Below, one piece after another: positions 43,131 to 51,882 of a stretch of 64,000 nucleotides of DNA. Every line of letters begins with the position of its first letter. The stretch's first letter is position 1. Made by a program: the position numbers and the translations under genes. Source of the DNA: Burkholderiaceae bacterium (lineage in GTDB: Bacteria; Pseudomonadota; Gammaproteobacteria; Burkholderiales; Burkholderiaceae_E); NCBI GenBank assembly GCA_016710525.1, contig JADJVQ010000002.1, forward strand, positions 124,001 to 188,000. Reading direction: 5' to 3'. The notes below the pieces were generated by a model, which was given only the letters and a program-made list of their open reading frames with translations, searched no databases and was not told the DNA's origin.

Positions 43131-43616
43131 TCAGTCGCGGAAATTGTCGAATGACAGGGGCACGTCGGTGATCTCCTTTTTCAGCAGCGCGATGGTCGCC
43201 TGCAGGTCGTCGCGCTTGGTGCCGGTGACGCGGACCGCGTCCCCCTGGATGCTGGCCTGGACCTTGATCTTGCTGTCCTTGACCAGGCGGACGATCTTCT
43301 TGGCCAGGTCGCCGGAGACCCCGTGCTTGATGGTGATCGGCTGCTTGACCTTGTCGCCGGAGATCTTCTGGGTGTCGCCGTAGTCCAGGAAACGCACGTC
43401 GACATTGCGCTTGGCGAACTTGGAGACGAGCACGTCGCGCACCTGCGTGAGCTTGAAGTCGTCGTCGGCGAACGCGGTCAGGTCGCGTTCCTTTTGCTCG
43501 ATGCGGGCGTCGGACCCCTTGAAGTCGAAGCGATTGGTGATTTCCTTGTTGGCCTGGTCCAGCGCATTGCGCACTTCGACCAGGTTGGCTTCCGAGACGA
43601 CGTCGAATGAGGGCAT
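43131..43616 (-). CDS. yajQ: YajQ family nucleotide-binding protein
   Basis: 161 residues from ATG 43616 (MPSFDVVSEANLVEVRNALD, the family opening; the frame upstream is not conserved). Two RNP-like folds; EITNRFDFKGSDARIE and VSGDLAKKIVRLVKDSKIKV are hallmarks. Some YajQ proteins (Xanthomonas, Pseudomonas) bind cyclic di-GMP and act on gene expression; others bind nucleic acids or GTP. It lies between a GNAT gene and the DUF2868/GTPase pair in a tight minus-strand run. Confidence 0.94.
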   Translation of the reverse strand: MPSFDVVSEANLVEVRNALDQANKEITNRFDFKGSDARIEQKERDLTAFADDDFKLTQVRDVLVSKFAKRNVDVRFLDYGDTQKISGDKVKQPITIKHGVSGDLAKKIVRLVKDSKIKVQASIQGDAVRVTGTKRDDLQATIALLKKEITDVPLSFDNFRD

Positions 43617-43665
43617 GACTGAATCCGGTGAAGCCGGTGCGACGGGGCACCGGCAGGTTGAAGGG

Positions 43666-44169
43666 TCAGGGCAGCGGCTTTTCGAGGAAGACCGCTCGCC
43701 CCATCGCCGGGTCGAGTTCGTAGGGTTCGAAGCCGGCTTGCGCGTAGGCCGCCAGGGCGCCACGGTTGCCCTGCAGGACTTCCAGGGTCAGTTTGCAGCA
43801 GCCGCGCGCGATCGCCTCGGCCTGCGCCGCGGCCAGCAAGGCCCGGCCGATGCCGCGCCGCTGCCAGCGCGGCGAGACCGCGATGTCGTGAATGTTCAGC
43901 AGCGGCCGCGCCTTGAAGGTCGACACGCCCTCGAATCCGTTGAGCACGCCCGCGGGCTCTTCGCCGACGAAGGCGAGCCATCCGCAGTAGTGGGGGCGTG
44001 CGGCCAGCATCGTCGGCAATGCGTCGCGCACTTCAGGGTCCAGGCGGTAGCCGCGCCCGGTCGGCCCGGCCGCGTATTCGTCGAGCAGCGAGAACAGCGC
44101 CGCGCAATGGCGCGGGTCGTTCAGGTCGATTCGCACGATGCGCGGATCAGGGGTCGAGGCACTGGTCAT
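43666..44169 (-). CDS. GNAT family N-acetyltransferase
   Basis: 167 residues from ATG 44169. Acetyl-CoA binding motif A is clear (AVSPRWQRRGIGRALLAAAQ), followed by LEVLQGNRGALAAYAQAGFE. The N-terminal half (HCAALFSLLDEYAAGPTGRG) is of a subgroup seen next to yajQ in other Burkholderiales. Substrate unknown. First gene of the GNAT-yajQ-DUF2868-GTPase run; yajQ starts 49 bases downstream. Confidence 0.87.
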   Translation of the reverse strand: MTSASTPDPRIVRIDLNDPRHCAALFSLLDEYAAGPTGRGYRLDPEVRDALPTMLAARPHYCGWLAFVGEEPAGVLNGFEGVSTFKARPLLNIHDIAVSPRWQRRGIGRALLAAAQAEAIARGCCKLTLEVLQGNRGALAAYAQAGFEPYELDPAMGRAVFLEKPLP

Positions 44170-44284
44170 GGTCCGCAGTTTACCGTCCAGGACCCGCCGG
44201 ACGGTCCTGCAGAAGCGACGGGTGCCGATGCTAACATTCCGCCCTACCTTGGATATGGCCACGCAGGTTCCGAAGGAGCACCCC

Positions 44285-45268
44285 ATGAATCGAATCGCTG
44301 TCTGGCTGCCTTGTGCCGCCCTGGCCCTGCTCGCGGGCTGCGTGAGCACCGGCCCCAAGATGGGCGACGAGGGTGCCAAGACCGTGGCCACCGGCTCGGC
44401 AGGCGGCGCGACGGCCGTCAACGAAAACAAGCAGCTCGAAAAATGCGAGGCCTCGCTGGGCACGCTGGCGGTGGTCGAGGACCAGTCCCAGCCGTGGTTC
44501 GGCCAGCTCACGCGCGATTACCGCCTGACTTCCACCGTGCCGCTGATCCGCCTGCTGGTGCAGCAGTCGAACTGCTTCGTCGTCGTCGAGCGCGGGCGCG
44601 CGTTCAACCAGATGCAGCAGGAGCGCGCGCTGCGCGACAGCGGCGAAATGCGTGCCGGCAGCCGGATGGGTCCCGGCCAGATCGTGGCGGCCGACTACAG
44701 CATGAACCCCACGATCTCGTTCAGCCAGAAGGACGCCGGCGGCGTTGGCGGTGCGCTGGGCGGCTTCAGCCGGGGCCTGGGGGCGCTGGGCGCGGTGGCG
44801 GGCAGCCTGCGCTTCAGCGAAGCCTCGACCATGCTCACCCTGATCGACAACCGCTCGGGCGTGCAGCTTGCGGCGGCCGAGGGCAGCTCCAAGAACACCG
44901 ACTTCGGGGTCTGGGGCGGCCTGTTCGGCGGCAGCGCCGGCGGTGGGCTGGGCGGGTACACCAATACGCCCGAGGGCAAGGTCCTCGCCGCGGCGTTCGC
45001 CGATGCCTACAACCAGATGGTCAAGTCGGTGAAGAACTACCGCGCCCAGACCGTCAAGGGAGGACTGGGCACCGGCGGCACGCTAGGGGTCCAGGGGGGC
45101 AGCACGCCTGCTTCGCAAAAGGTCGACAGCGGCTCGGTCCAGCCGACCAGCACCTCGGCGCCTGCGTCGAGCACGCCGGCCAAGTCCACCACCCGAGCCA
45201 AGACGCCCGCCAAGCCGACGAGCACCAAGCCGGCGAGCACCAAGCCGGCAACCACCAAGCCGCAATAG
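44285..45268 (+). CDS. CsgG/HfaB-family lipoprotein
   Basis: 327 residues from ATG 44285 (AAGGAG seven bases upstream). Signal peptide with lipobox ALLAGC gives an outer-membrane lipoprotein. The core (about 50-255) follows the CsgG/HfaB plan: VPLIRLLVQQSNCFVVVERG, VAADYSMNPTISF, and Gly-rich loops FGVWGGLFGGSAGGGLGGY that may be the membrane-spanning hairpins. The tail is a low-complexity Thr/Ser/Lys/Pro repeat (KPASTKPATTKPQ). CsgG proteins form export pores for amyloid or holdfast parts; no such partner gene is nearby, so the cargo is unknown. Confidence 0.8.
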   Translation: MNRIAVWLPCAALALLAGCVSTGPKMGDEGAKTVATGSAGGATAVNENKQLEKCEASLGTLAVVEDQSQPWFGQLTRDYRLTSTVPLIRLLVQQSNCFVVVERGRAFNQMQQERALRDSGEMRAGSRMGPGQIVAADYSMNPTISFSQKDAGGVGGALGGFSRGLGALGAVAGSLRFSEASTMLTLIDNRSGVQLAAAEGSSKNTDFGVWGGLFGGSAGGGLGGYTNTPEGKVLAAAFADAYNQMVKSVKNYRAQTVKGGLGTGGTLGVQGGSTPASQKVDSGSVQPTSTSAPASSTPAKSTTRAKTPAKPTSTKPASTKPATTKPQ

Positions 45269-45351
45269 GCGAGGGATCGAGGGCAGGGCGTCCCGCGCGT
45301 CTGGCTCCCCCGGCGCGCGCATCACGCCGGCCGGGCGGGTCGTGTTGCCGC

Positions 45352-47220
45352 TCAGCCCTTGCGCGCCTCCAGCGTTTCCCAGCGTTCCAGACAGCCGAGG
45401 AGTTCTTCCTCGATGGCCGAGACACGCTCGTTCATCGCCTTGAGCGCACCGGCTCCGGTATCGCCGGTGCCTTGCGCCTGGTAAGTCGAGGGATCGGCGA
45501 GCCGCGCGGCCAGCTGCTTCTGCTCGGCTTCGAGATCGGCGATTCGCTGGGGCAGGGCGTCGAGTTCGCGTTGTTCCTTGTAGCTGAGCTTGGCCCGCGC
45601 CGGCTCGCGCCGGGCTCCGGCCGCGCCATTGCCGCCGCTTGAATCGCGATTGTCGGCGGCGGAGCGGCTGCCGCCCGCTGGCGCGCCGCCGGCCTGGGCA
45701 TTGGCTGCGGCCTGCGCCTGGCGGGAGCGCGCCGCCTCGACATCGCTCCAGCCGCCCGCATATTCGCGCCAGTGGCCGCCACCCTCGTGGGCCAGTGTCT
45801 GGGTGACCACCGCATCGAGGAAGGCCCGGTCGTGGCTGACCAGCAGCAGCGTGCCCGGATACTCGTCGAGCAGTTCTTCGAGCAGCTCCAGGGTGTCGAT
45901 GTCGAGGTCGTTGGTCGGCTCGTCGAGCACCAGCACATTGGCGGGCCGGGCGAACAGCCTGGCCAGCAGCAGCCGGTTGCGTTCGCCGCCCGACAGCGTG
46001 CGCACCGGCGAGCGGGCGCGGGCCGGCTCGAACAGAAAGCGCTCGAGGTAGCTCATCACATGGATGCGCTGGCCCGCGATCTCGACCCACTCGGAGCCCG
46101 GAGAGATGGTGTCGGCCACCGCGGCATCGGGATCGAGCTGTTCGCGAAGCTGGTCGAAGTAGGCGACCTGCCGGTTCGAGCCCAGCTTCACCTTGCCGGC
46201 GGTCGGGGTCAGGTCCCCGAGCAGCGTGCGCAGCAGCGTCGTCTTGCCCGCGCCGTTGGCGCCGACGATGCCGACCCGGTCGCCGCGCTGGATGATGCAG
46301 TTCAGGTCGCGCAGCACGACGTGATCGCCGTAGGCGACCTGCACGTCGGTCAGTTCGGCGACCAGCTTGCCGGATTTTTCGCCGGCGTCGACTTCGAGGC
46401 GGGTGCTGCCGATGCGCTCGCGGCGGGCCTCGCGCTGTACGCGCAGGGCCTGCAGGCGCCGCACCCGGCCTTCGTTGCGGGTGCGCCTAGCCTCGACGCC
46501 CTTGCGGATCCAGACCTCTTCCTGCGACAGCATCTTGTCGAATCGCGCGCGCTCGAGCGCCTCGGACGCGAGCTCGTCGGCTTTGCGCTTGAGGTAGGTG
46601 GCGAAATCGCCGGGGTAGCTGCGCAACTGTCCGCGATCCAGTTCGATGATGCGGGTGGCCACCGAGTCCAGGAACCGCCGGTCGTGGGTGATCATCAGCA
46701 GCGAGCCCCGGAAGGAGCGCAGCACGCCCTCGAGCCAGACGATCGCCTCGATGTCCAGGTGGTTGGTGGGTTCGTCCAGCAGCAGCAGTTCGGGCTCGCG
46801 CACCATCGCCTGGGCCAGCGCGACGCGCTTGCGCATGCCGCCCGACAGGGTCTGGACCAGCGGCTCGCCGTCCAGCCCGAAGCGCGACAGCACGGCGTCG
46901 ACCCGGTGAGTGGCGCTCCAGGCGTCATGGTCGTCCAGATCGCCGGCCAGCGCGCCGGTGATCGCCTCGCGGATGCTGACGCCCGGCTCGAAGGTGGGCT
47001 CCTGCGGCAGGTAGGCGATGCGGGTGCCGGACGCGTGACGGACTTCGCCGGCATCGAGCGCGGCCAGGCCGGCCAGTGCCTTGAGCAGGGACGACTTGCC
47101 GGTGCCGTTGCGCCCGATCAGGCCAATGCGTTCACCGGTCTCGATCGACAGGTCGACCCCGGCGAGCAGGGCATGGTGACCGTACGCGAGCTCGGCCGAT
47201 TGAACGGTCAGTAGGGCCAT
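45352..47220 (-). CDS. uup: ABC-F family ATPase Uup
   Basis: 622-residue soluble tandem ATPase of the ABC-F group, acting on ribosomes or branched DNA rather than transport. Two nucleotide-binding domains: Walker A GRNGTGKSS and GANGAGKTT, signatures LSGGMRKR and LSGGERNR, Walker B LLLLDEPTNHLD and VLVLDEPTNDLD. The linker and a C-terminal coiled coil (LEAEQKQLAARLADPSTYQA) after an Ala/Gly-rich spacer match Uup. Start ATG 47220; the open frame to 47472 covers the repeat-bearing gap and is rejected. Confidence 0.92.
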   Translation of the reverse strand: MALLTVQSAELAYGHHALLAGVDLSIETGERIGLIGRNGTGKSSLLKALAGLAALDAGEVRHASGTRIAYLPQEPTFEPGVSIREAITGALAGDLDDHDAWSATHRVDAVLSRFGLDGEPLVQTLSGGMRKRVALAQAMVREPELLLLDEPTNHLDIEAIVWLEGVLRSFRGSLLMITHDRRFLDSVATRIIELDRGQLRSYPGDFATYLKRKADELASEALERARFDKMLSQEEVWIRKGVEARRTRNEGRVRRLQALRVQREARRERIGSTRLEVDAGEKSGKLVAELTDVQVAYGDHVVLRDLNCIIQRGDRVGIVGANGAGKTTLLRTLLGDLTPTAGKVKLGSNRQVAYFDQLREQLDPDAAVADTISPGSEWVEIAGQRIHVMSYLERFLFEPARARSPVRTLSGGERNRLLLARLFARPANVLVLDEPTNDLDIDTLELLEELLDEYPGTLLLVSHDRAFLDAVVTQTLAHEGGGHWREYAGGWSDVEAARSRQAQAAANAQAGGAPAGGSRSAADNRDSSGGNGAAGARREPARAKLSYKEQRELDALPQRIADLEAEQKQLAARLADPSTYQAQGTGDTGAGALKAMNERVSAIEEELLGCLERWETLEARKG

Positions 47221-47337
47221 GGGGGGAGCGAAGCGCGAGCTACGACAAGGGATGGGAACCGGCAAGTATAGGCCAGCCGCTTCGGCCGGCCGGGGATGGC
47301 CGGACGCGACGGCCAGGCTGGCGGGCGACAGGGGCCT

Positions 47338-47423
47338 CGGCCGGCTGGCGACGCGGACACCTAACCGGTGGCAACGCCGACACCGGCCCGCTGGCGACGC
47401 AGACATCGGCCCGCTGGCCTCGG
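47338..47423. repeat. 23-bp tandem repeat between uup and the exporter gene
   Basis: Units at 47338-47360, 47361-47383, 47384-47406 and a partial one at 47407-47423, sharing a core of the form CCGSTGGCRACGCVGACA. It lies in the 245-base gap between divergent uup and the Bcr/CflA gene, ending about 40 bases before the GTG start. Could be a minisatellite or repeated binding sites. Confidence 0.7.
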
Positions 47424-47465
47424 GGGCTCGAACCGGGCGCCCTGGCGCTCGGGTACAGTCGCGCC

Positions 47466-48707
47466 GTGACAAATCCCGCCCAGCCTGCCGCGGCGAGCGC
47501 CAGCGCGCCCGCTCCGCCCGTTCCCCGACGCTTCGTCTTCCTGATCGCCGCCATGGGATCGCTCGGGCCTTTCGCGATCGACACCTACCTGCCGGCGCTG
47601 CCGGCGATCGGGCGCGACCTGGGCGCCACGCCGCTGCAGGTCCAGCAGACGCTGTCGGTGTACCTGCTGGCGTTCGCGTCGATGACGCTGTGGCATGGCG
47701 CGCTGTCCGACGCGCTGGGCCGGCGCCGGGTGCTGCTGGTCACCTTCGCGGTTTTTTCGCTGGCCAGCCTGGCGGCCGCATTCTCCGCGAGCATCGAGGC
47801 GCTGTGGATCTGGCGGGCTGTGCAGGGCGCGGTCGGCGGCGCCGGCATCGCGATCAGCCGGGCGGTGGCGCGCGACGTCGCGCACGGGGCCGATGCCCAG
47901 CGGCTGATGTCCCAGTCCCAGATCGTGTTCGCCCTTGCGCCCGCGATCGCGCCGGTGATCGGCGGGGCGATCGAGCACTGGCTGGGCTGGCGCGCGATCT
48001 TCGGCTTCCTGGCGCTGATGTCGGCCGCCTTGTGGGTGGCCATCTTTCGCAGCCTGCCCGAGACCTTGCCGGTGGCGCGCCGGCAGAGCCTGCACCCTGT
48101 CGCGCTGGCCCGCGGCTACGTCTCGATCTTCCGGCAATGGGCCTTCTGGCGGCTGGCGGGCGCGCTGACCGCGCATTTCCAGGCCTTTTTCATCTACGTG
48201 ATGGCCGCGCCGATGTTCCTGATCACGCACCTCGGCCTCGCCTCGACCCAGTTCCACTGGCTGTTCCTGCCGCTGACCATCGGCACCTCGACGGGCGCGC
48301 TGCTGGCCTCGCGGCTGGCCGGACGGCTGTCGCTCGCCCGCAGCATCCGCCTCGGCCAGGCCCTGATGGCATCGGCTGTGCTCGCCAGCCTGGCCGCGGC
48401 CTGGCTCGTGCCCGGCCGCCTGCCCTGGGCCGTGCTGCCGATCGGGCTGTACACGATGGGGCTGGCGGTCGCGATGTCGTCGCTGCAGGTGATGGTGAGC
48501 GACCTCTCGCCCGAACGCCGTGGCATGGTCTCGTCCTGCCAGGGTTTTGTGCAGAGCACGGCCAACAGCGTGGCGGCCGGTCTGGTGGTGCCGATGATCT
48601 GGGGGTCGCAGGCCGGCCTGGCCCTGGGCAGCGCCGCCCTGATCAGCCTGGGCGGGCTGCTGCTGCTGCTGGAGCGCCGGTTCAGGCCCCCTGCGGCAGT
48701 TCGATGA
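47466..48707 (+). CDS. Bcr/CflA family multidrug exporter (MFS)
   Basis: 413 residues, about 12 membrane helices, inner membrane. The opening AAMGSLGPFAIDTYLPALPA and the following GALSDALGRRRVLLV loop are Bcr/CflA marks; VVPMIWGS and the final LLLLLERRFRP complete the fold. Exports drugs or small metabolites by proton exchange. The start is GTG at 47466 with a weak ribosome site. The 3' end overlaps the convergent kinase gene by 26 bases. Confidence 0.9.
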   Translation: MTNPAQPAAASASAPAPPVPRRFVFLIAAMGSLGPFAIDTYLPALPAIGRDLGATPLQVQQTLSVYLLAFASMTLWHGALSDALGRRRVLLVTFAVFSLASLAAAFSASIEALWIWRAVQGAVGGAGIAISRAVARDVAHGADAQRLMSQSQIVFALAPAIAPVIGGAIEHWLGWRAIFGFLALMSAALWVAIFRSLPETLPVARRQSLHPVALARGYVSIFRQWAFWRLAGALTAHFQAFFIYVMAAPMFLITHLGLASTQFHWLFLPLTIGTSTGALLASRLAGRLSLARSIRLGQALMASAVLASLAAAWLVPGRLPWAVLPIGLYTMGLAVAMSSLQVMVSDLSPERRGMVSSCQGFVQSTANSVAAGLVVPMIWGSQAGLALGSAALISLGGLLLLLERRFRPPAAVR

Positions 48708-50157
48708 AGAAGGTCGAGCCCTTGCCCGGCTGGCTGCGCAGGCCGGCCTGGCCCCCGTGCAGTTCAGCCACACGCTTGACGATGGCCAGGCCCAGGCCGG
48801 AGCTGCCGCGCAGGTCGCGATGGCGGGCAGCCTGGTAGAAGCGCTCGAACACCCGCGGCTGATCCTCCAGCGCCACACCAGGTCCGGTATCCGACACCTC
48901 GAGGCGCAGTCCGGCGGCATCGCGCACCACGCGCACCTGCACCACTCCGCCCGCCGGCGTGACGCGCAGCGCGTTGTCCAGCAGGTTGGCCAGCGCGCGC
49001 TCGATCAGCGCGGCGTCCACCGGAGTCAGCGGCAGGCCGTCCGGATAGTCGAGTTCGAGCTTCAGGCCGGCGGCTTCCGCCGTGGACAGGAAGCGCTGCA
49101 CGACGTCGTCGGCCAGTTCGCCGATCGCGATCGGCTCCGGATGGGTTTCGAACTCGGGACTGTCCAGGCGCGACAGTTCGTTCAGCGCGTCGGTCAGGCG
49201 CTTCAGGTGCTGGGCGTTCTGGGCGGCGCGGGCGAGATAGTCGCGCTGTTCCTCGGGTTTCATCGCGTCGCCCTTCATTCGGACGGTGTCGAGCAGCCCG
49301 ATCAGCGCGGTGAGCGGCGTGCGCAGGTCGTGTGACACGCTGGCCACCATCTCGCGGCGCCGAATGTCGGTTTCCTTGACCCGCTTGGTCTCGAGGTTCA
49401 GCCGGTCGAAGGTTTCGCGGAAGGTGCGCGACAGGCGCCCGACTTCGTCGTCGCGCCCGCAGTTGGGCACGATCGAGCTGCACAGGCTCTCGGCGAAGCC
49501 GGAATTCTTGACGCCCTCGACCACCCGGGTGAGCTCGGTCAGCGGCCGGGTCAGCACCGCGATCATCGAGATGGTCAGCAGCACCCCCAGCGCCAGCGTC
49601 ATCAGCGACACCGTCACCGCGGTGCGCACCGCGTAGCTGCGCAGCAGTTCCGGTGTGTGCGAGCCGAGGTCGGCCGAGCGTGCCACCACGTACAGCCAGC
49701 CCATGGTGCGTTCGCCGCGCATCACCGGCCGCCCGGCGACCAGGCAGGTCTTGCGGTCGTTGTCGGGATCGTTGGAGATGACCGGTGCGTCGGACTGGTT
49801 CTCGAGGGCCGACTTGACCGGGCTCAGGTCGACCTTGAAGTCGTTCCAGAAGCCCCGGACTTCGCCGGCCGAGGCCAGCACCCGGCCGTCGTTGTCGAGC
49901 AGGTAGAGCCCGGTATTGGGCGAATAGAGAATGTACTCGCGCAGCCGGGCCGCGAATCCCGAAGGGTCGGTGGCGTAGGTGTCCCACAGGTCCGGATGCA
50001 TCTCGATGACCCGCTCGATGAATCGCACCGATTTCTCGTACGTCATGTCGACGTAGTAGCCGCGCACCGAGGTGAACATGATGCCGGCCAGCAGCGCGGC
50101 CGTGAAGAAGCCGAAGCCAGCCACCAGGAGCAGCACTCTGAAGCGAAGGGATTTCAT
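48682..50157 (-). CDS. Sensor histidine kinase (OmpR-system type)
   Basis: 491 residues. Two membrane helices (VLLLVAGFGFFTAALLAGIM at 8-30; VSLMTLALGVLLTISMIAVL near 185) enclose a periplasmic sensor with GLYLLDNDGRVLAS. A HAMP region follows, then the H-box SVSHDLRTPLTALIGLLD and HATPase domain (LLDNALRVTP, DTGPGV, GSSGLGLAIVKRVAELHGG). The HAMP/linker carries a CX6C pair (CSSIVPNC), unusual for this position. It is 12 bases downstream of its regulator gene. Confidence 0.92.
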   Translation of the reverse strand: MKSLRFRVLLLVAGFGFFTAALLAGIMFTSVRGYYVDMTYEKSVRFIERVIEMHPDLWDTYATDPSGFAARLREYILYSPNTGLYLLDNDGRVLASAGEVRGFWNDFKVDLSPVKSALENQSDAPVISNDPDNDRKTCLVAGRPVMRGERTMGWLYVVARSADLGSHTPELLRSYAVRTAVTVSLMTLALGVLLTISMIAVLTRPLTELTRVVEGVKNSGFAESLCSSIVPNCGRDDEVGRLSRTFRETFDRLNLETKRVKETDIRRREMVASVSHDLRTPLTALIGLLDTVRMKGDAMKPEEQRDYLARAAQNAQHLKRLTDALNELSRLDSPEFETHPEPIAIGELADDVVQRFLSTAEAAGLKLELDYPDGLPLTPVDAALIERALANLLDNALRVTPAGGVVQVRVVRDAAGLRLEVSDTGPGVALEDQPRVFERFYQAARHRDLRGSSGLGLAIVKRVAELHGGQAGLRSQPGKGSTFFIELPQGA

Positions 50158-50169
50158 GACCGCCGGTCC

Positions 50170-50874
50170 TCAGCGCTGGTCGGTGAAGCGATAGCCGACG
50201 CCGCGCACCGTGAGCACGTAGCGCGGATTGGCGGGGTCGGTCTCGATCTTGGAGCGCAGCCGGTTGATGTGGGTGTTCACGTTGTGCTCGTAGCCTTCGA
50301 AGGTGGTGCCCCAGACCGCGTCGAGCAGCTGCATCCGGGTGAAGGCCCGTCCCGGATTGCGCGCAAAGTGCAGAAGCAGGTCGAATTCCTTGGCCGTCAG
50401 CGGGACCGGCCGCTGCGCCAGGCGGACCTCGCGGCTGGCGCTGTCGATCGTCAGGTCGGTGAAGGCCAGCTTCTCGGCTTCGTCGCTGGCAGGTGTCGCG
50501 GCCTGACGATCGCTGCGGCGCAGGATGGCCTTGACCCGCGCCTGCAGCTCCGGGATCGAAAACGGCTTCGTCAGGTAGTCGTCGGCGCCCAGTTCGAGAC
50601 CCAGCACCCGGTCGATCTCGCCGGAACGGGCGGTCAGCATCAGCACCGGGGTGTCGATACGGTCCATGCGCAGCGAGCGCACCACGTCCAGCCCGTCGCG
50701 CACCGGCAGCATCACATCCAGCACGATCAGGTCGTAGCGGCCCGTGCGCGCGGCCTCATAGCCCTTGCCGCCGTCATGCACGCATTCCACGGCATGGCCG
50801 AGGTCGCGAAGGTGCATCGCGATCAGGTCGGCGATGTCCTTCTGGTCTTCTACGACGAGGATGTGACGTTCCAT
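50170..50874 (-). CDS. OmpR/PhoB-family response regulator
   Basis: 234 residues. Receiver domain with Asp53 (IVLDVMLPVRDG) and LTARSG/YLTKPF; C-terminal winged helix (LTAKEFDLLLHFARNPGRAF, HINRLRSKIE, VRGVGYRF) that binds direct-repeat sites. First gene of the pair with the downstream kinase; divergent from the ECF sigma gene 168 bases away. Target genes unknown. Confidence 0.94.
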   Translation of the reverse strand: MERHILVVEDQKDIADLIAMHLRDLGHAVECVHDGGKGYEAARTGRYDLIVLDVMLPVRDGLDVVRSLRMDRIDTPVLMLTARSGEIDRVLGLELGADDYLTKPFSIPELQARVKAILRRSDRQAATPASDEAEKLAFTDLTIDSASREVRLAQRPVPLTAKEFDLLLHFARNPGRAFTRMQLLDAVWGTTFEGYEHNVNTHINRLRSKIETDPANPRYVLTVRGVGYRFTDQR

Positions 50875-51041
50875 GGAGTGCTCCGAGTCGGTGCAGGATA
50901 GTCAATGCGCGCGGCCGGCGATAGGGCCGTCTGGAAAGGGAATGTTTTCGTGACCAATTCGTTATCTGGAGGTGACCGGCCGGAAAAGTGACGTCGTCAG
51001 ACTGCCACTTCCCCTTAACGGATTGCACCGAAGGATCGCTC

Positions 51042-51656
51042 ATGAGCGCCATCGCCCTTGCCCCCTCAGCCGTCGTGACCGCGACGGCACTGGCCGCCAC
51101 CGCGACCGCCACGGCAGCACTGGCGATCGACCTGGCCACCCACCGCGGCGCCATGCTGCGCTTCGCCCGCCGCAAGATCCGGGACGAAGAACTGGCCGAA
51201 GACGCGGTCCAGGACGCGCTGCTGGCCGCTTTGTCCAGTCGTGAAAGCTTTCAGGGCAAGTCGGCCCTGCGCACCTGGCTGATCGGCATCCTGAACCACA
51301 AGATCCAGGATGTGTTCCGCCGCGAATCCCGCTACGTGCGCCAGGCGGCGGCCGATGGCGACGATGGCGATGGCTCCGGCGACGACAGCCTGCTCGAGAC
51401 GCTCCCGGCCATGACCGCCGGCGACACCCACGACCCGATGCGCGAAGTGGCGCGACGCCGGATGCACGCCAAACTGGCGCGCGAGGTCGATGCACTGCCC
51501 CCGACGCTCAAGGAGGTGTTCGTGCTGCAGGTGATCGAGGGCGTGTCGACCGAGGATGTCTGCCGCCGCCTGAACATCACCGAGGCCAATTGCTGGGTAC
51601 GGCTGCACCGCGCCCGCAAGCGCCTGGCCGAGCGGATGCGCGATCACCTCGACTGA
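51042..51656 (+). CDS. ECF-type RNA polymerase sigma factor
   Basis: 204 residues from ATG 51042, which has AAGGA seven bases upstream; an earlier in-frame start at 50988 has no such site. An Ala/Thr-rich N-terminus leads to sigma region 2 (MLRFARRKIRDEELAEDAVQ, LRTWLIGILNHKIQDVFRR) and region 4 (LPPTLKEVFVLQVIEGVSTE, WVRLHRARKRLAERM). An acidic Gly-Asp linker joins them. In related Burkholderiales such genes are followed by a small zinc-finger anti-sigma gene; here none follows before the next operon. Confidence 0.87.
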   Translation: MSAIALAPSAVVTATALAATATATAALAIDLATHRGAMLRFARRKIRDEELAEDAVQDALLAALSSRESFQGKSALRTWLIGILNHKIQDVFRRESRYVRQAAADGDDGDGSGDDSLLETLPAMTAGDTHDPMREVARRRMHAKLAREVDALPPTLKEVFVLQVIEGVSTEDVCRRLNITEANCWVRLHRARKRLAERMRDHLD

Positions 51657-51764
51657 CAGGCCGCAAGCCGGCCCGCCGCGAGTCGCGTTGCGGGCCCGGA
51701 ATTTCCAAAGGCGAAATTCCGATCTGACGGTTTCACCCAGCGGATCAGGACACCCGTGCCGCCG

Positions 51765-51794
51765 TTGACAGTGCTGCGCGCGATATGGTCTAGT
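51765..51794 (+). promoter_or_regulatory. Candidate sigma-70 promoter of the CoA-transferase operon
   Basis: Perfect -35 TTGACA (51765-51770), 18-base spacer, -10 TCTAGT (51789-51794). It would give an mRNA leader of about 80 bases before the TTG start at 51883. Confidence 0.5.
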
Positions 51795-51882
51795 CGCCCG
51801 ATCAACGACGAGTGACGCGCCGCGCCCGACCCTCGCACAGAGGGCGCTTGGACGGCCGTGTCACCGACTATCGGGAGACGTC

